A DNA stretch of 6,371 bases from Spirochaetales bacterium. Lineage in GTDB: Bacteria; Spirochaetota; Spirochaetia; JABEVK01. Made by a program: the position numbers and the translations under genes. Below, one piece after another: positions 4,715-6,371 of the stretch. Numbering within the stretch: position 1 is the stretch's first letter; each line of letters opens with the position of its first letter. A model generated the notes under the pieces. The model saw only the letters and a list, made by a program, of their open reading frames with translations. It was not told where the DNA came from and searched no databases. The stretch spans positions 1-6,371 of the forward strand of contig JABEVL010000271.1 of the NCBI GenBank assembly GCA_013043995.1, read 5' to 3'.

Positions 4715-6371
4715 ATGGAACAAAGCGATCATCGGCTGGCCGCCGTCATATTTACGGATATTGCAGGCTTTAGCGCCATGATGGGCTCAGACGAAGCCGG
4801 GACCCTGCAAACTCTTGAGGTGCACAATCAGCTTGTCCGGGAGCAGATTCGCCGCCATCGAGGTACTGAAATCAAGACCATCGGCGATGCTTTTCTTGCA
4901 CATTTTCCGACGACCATTGACGCAGTTCTGTGCGCCGTTGGAATCCAGAATAGCATCCAAGAATACAATTCCAAGGGCACAGGCAAGCCCCTGGCTCTGC
5001 GCATCGGTGTCCACGTGGGGGACATTTATTTTTACGAAAAGGACGCCTTAGGCGAAGGCGTCAATATCGCCAGCCGTTTGCAGGCCCTGGCAAAGCCAGG
5101 AAACATCACCATCAGCCGTGAAGTCTACTCCCAGATTTCAGGAAAAATTCCTTTGAAGATCGAAAGCCTTGGTCAGGTCCAGCTCAAGAACATCACCAGG
5201 GAAGTCTTTGCCTACGAAATCCTTCAGGGGACTCCAACAAATTCTCAAGAAAACCCTGGGGCCGCCCAGGCCTCAGGTTCCTCAAAAAACGACGTTTCTC
5301 CCCGTGAATTGAAGGAAACGATCAACGACTACGTGACGAAAATCGTCCGGCAAAGTCTGGACGATTCGTTGGATCAGCGTTCAAGGCGCAGGGCACGTCG
5401 GCGCCGCCGTGATCTTGAGCGTTCGGCAGAAACCTCCTTGACCGAACCGGGTCAGCAAAGTTTTGCCGATTACAAAGCAAAAGTTCTGGAAAAAGCCGAA
5501 AGTTCCCGTCACGGTTGGTGGGCCCACCTGAGAAGCTTTGTTTTTGTGAACACCGGACTTTTTGCGATCAACTGGTTTACCTCTCCCCATCCGTTGGCTC
5601 TGGGAAACGCCTGGTTTCTTTTTCCCCTTCTTGGTTGGGGAATCGGCCTGCTGGGGCACGCTGCAGGCTACAGAAATAACCGCCGCAAGGCGCGCGAGGT
5701 GAGCCGAATCACCGAACTGGACGGCGAGGCCTTGGCAACGTTTCAACGCTACCAGCACGAGCGCGGCAGTTTGAGCGCCCACCTCTGGTCAAACGTGGGT
5801 ATTTCAGCCCTGTTGGCCTGGATCTGGCTTTTTGCCGGGGGAGGCTTCCCCTGGCCATTGATTCCCATCGCGGCGCTCGCTGCGGGTGTTTTTTCACGCC
5901 TGGGTTCCTTTTGGAAGTTGCGGAAGAAAAATCTTTTCGGGGAGAAAAATAGAAAAAGAGACCGCTCGACCCTGTTCGTGGAACCCGACTCACGCGTCGT
6001 GCAAGCTCAGGAGCTCTACACGGCCATCATCGAACAGATGAAGGGGCTGAAAGGCGAAAACCCCTTGGGCGAGAATTTTGACGTGAGCCTCAAGAACTAT
6101 GTGCGCCAGATCGGGGAGCTTTCTGCCGTGGAGCGTGAGCTCGGAAAAGTTGTCCGTTCTGCTGCCGCCTGGGACGGGGAGGCCGAAGCCGTGGAATTCC
6201 GCGAAAAGGCCAAAACGGCTCAATCCCCCAAGCTCAAGGCCGAGTACTTGGCCGCTTTGGAAGGTGTGGAACAGCAGAAAAAATCTGCCCAAGAGCTCGG
6301 TGAAACCCAGGAGCTTCTCAATTTAAGGATCGGTTCAGCGCTGAAGAGTCTCGCCCAGATGCAAATGGACC
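4715..6371 (+). CDS. Class III adenylyl cyclase with tandem 2TM membrane modules and helical tail, 3'-partial
   Basis: The frame is open from ATG 4715 to the right edge (552 codons, no stop). The cyclase domain (1-172) begins at once, with no N-terminal sensor. Metal Asp are D15 (FTDIAGFS) and D58 (TIGDAF), the adenine pair is K54/D110, and the transition-state pair is N117/R121 (GEGVNIASRL). All canonical residues are present, so cAMP production is predicted. A linker (173-265) carries an Arg-rich stretch (RSRRRARRRRR, 222-232). Residues about 266-326 resemble the Pfam 2TM domain: His-rich lead-in, TM1 about 272-288, TM2 about 299-318 with FLFPLLGWGIGLLGH, then a basic exit. A diverged second copy follows (about 349-405, TM3 355-375, TM4 378-400). 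Residues 425-552 are charged and helix-forming, probably a cytoplasmic coiled coil. Both ends should be cytosolic. It is divergent from the Cache-type cyclase across 142 bases. Activity is certain only as prediction; the regulatory role of the membrane part is inference. Confidence 0.88.
   Translation, partial: MEQSDHRLAAVIFTDIAGFSAMMGSDEAGTLQTLEVHNQLVREQIRRHRGTEIKTIGDAFLAHFPTTIDAVLCAVGIQNSIQEYNSKGTGKPLALRIGVHVGDIYFYEKDALGEGVNIASRLQALAKPGNITISREVYSQISGKIPLKIESLGQVQLKNITREVFAYEILQGTPTNSQENPGAAQASGSSKNDVSPRELKETINDYVTKIVRQSLDDSLDQRSRRRARRRRRDLERSAETSLTEPGQQSFADYKAKVLEKAESSRHGWWAHLRSFVFVNTGLFAINWFTSPHPLALGNAWFLFPLLGWGIGLLGHAAGYRNNRRKAREVSRITELDGEALATFQRYQHERGSLSAHLWSNVGISALLAWIWLFAGGGFPWPLIPIAALAAGVFSRLGSFWKLRKKNLFGEKNRKRDRSTLFVEPDSRVVQAQELYTAIIEQMKGLKGENPLGENFDVSLKNYVRQIGELSAVERELGKVVRSAAAWDGEAEAVEFREKAKTAQSPKLKAEYLAALEGVEQQKKSAQELGETQELLNLRIGSALKSLAQMQMD

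Noticed and set aside
1..6371. tRNA, rRNA, CRISPR array, insertion sequence or attachment site
   Set aside because: No tRNA-like arm pattern, regularly spaced repeats, transposase-like motifs or terminal repeats were seen on reading both strands. Nearly all the sequence is taken up by five ordinary coding regions.

Overview
The window is a gene-dense stretch of chromosome of roughly 50-55% G+C (judged by eye) from a Gram-negative-type bacterium. It holds five protein genes and no RNA gene, mobile element or CRISPR array that I can see. Several class III cyclases in one place, an AvtA-type aminotransferase and a von Willebrand A (vWA) protein with a YRDY...GGGDIPEA...GDAPQH pattern fit a spirochaete or deltaproteobacterial-type lineage. 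That placement is inference from gene style and is not certain.

Layout. Bases 2-673 (+) are the 3' part of a vWA-domain gene that enters from the left edge. Converging on it, 712-1776 (-) encodes a soluble class III adenylyl cyclase with an N-terminal zinc-ribbon (DUF5939-like) region. A 186-base divergent intergenic region separates this from avtA (1963-3237, +), a valine-pyruvate aminotransferase. Converging on avtA, 3268-4572 (-) encodes a membrane-bound adenylyl cyclase with an extracytoplasmic Cache-like sensor. A 142-base divergent region then leads to a third cyclase (4715 to the right edge, +). It has its catalytic domain at the extreme N-terminus, followed by a polybasic linker, two tandem 2TM-type membrane modules and a long helical C-terminal region cut by the window end. 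This third gene has no stop codon inside the window and is easily missed by methods that require one.

How they may work together. All three cyclases keep the six canonical catalytic residues (two metal Asp, the Lys/Asp adenine-selecting pair, the transition-state Asn/Arg), so each is predicted to make cAMP. Their sensory parts differ completely: a cytosolic zinc ribbon, a periplasmic Cache-like domain, and a multi-pass membrane module. The cluster therefore looks like several unrelated inputs feeding one second messenger rather than a recent tandem duplication. No cAMP-binding effector or phosphodiesterase is visible here. avtA is a metabolic gene that shares divergent and convergent borders with cyclases but has no obvious functional tie to them. 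No intergenic gap exceeds 300 bases.
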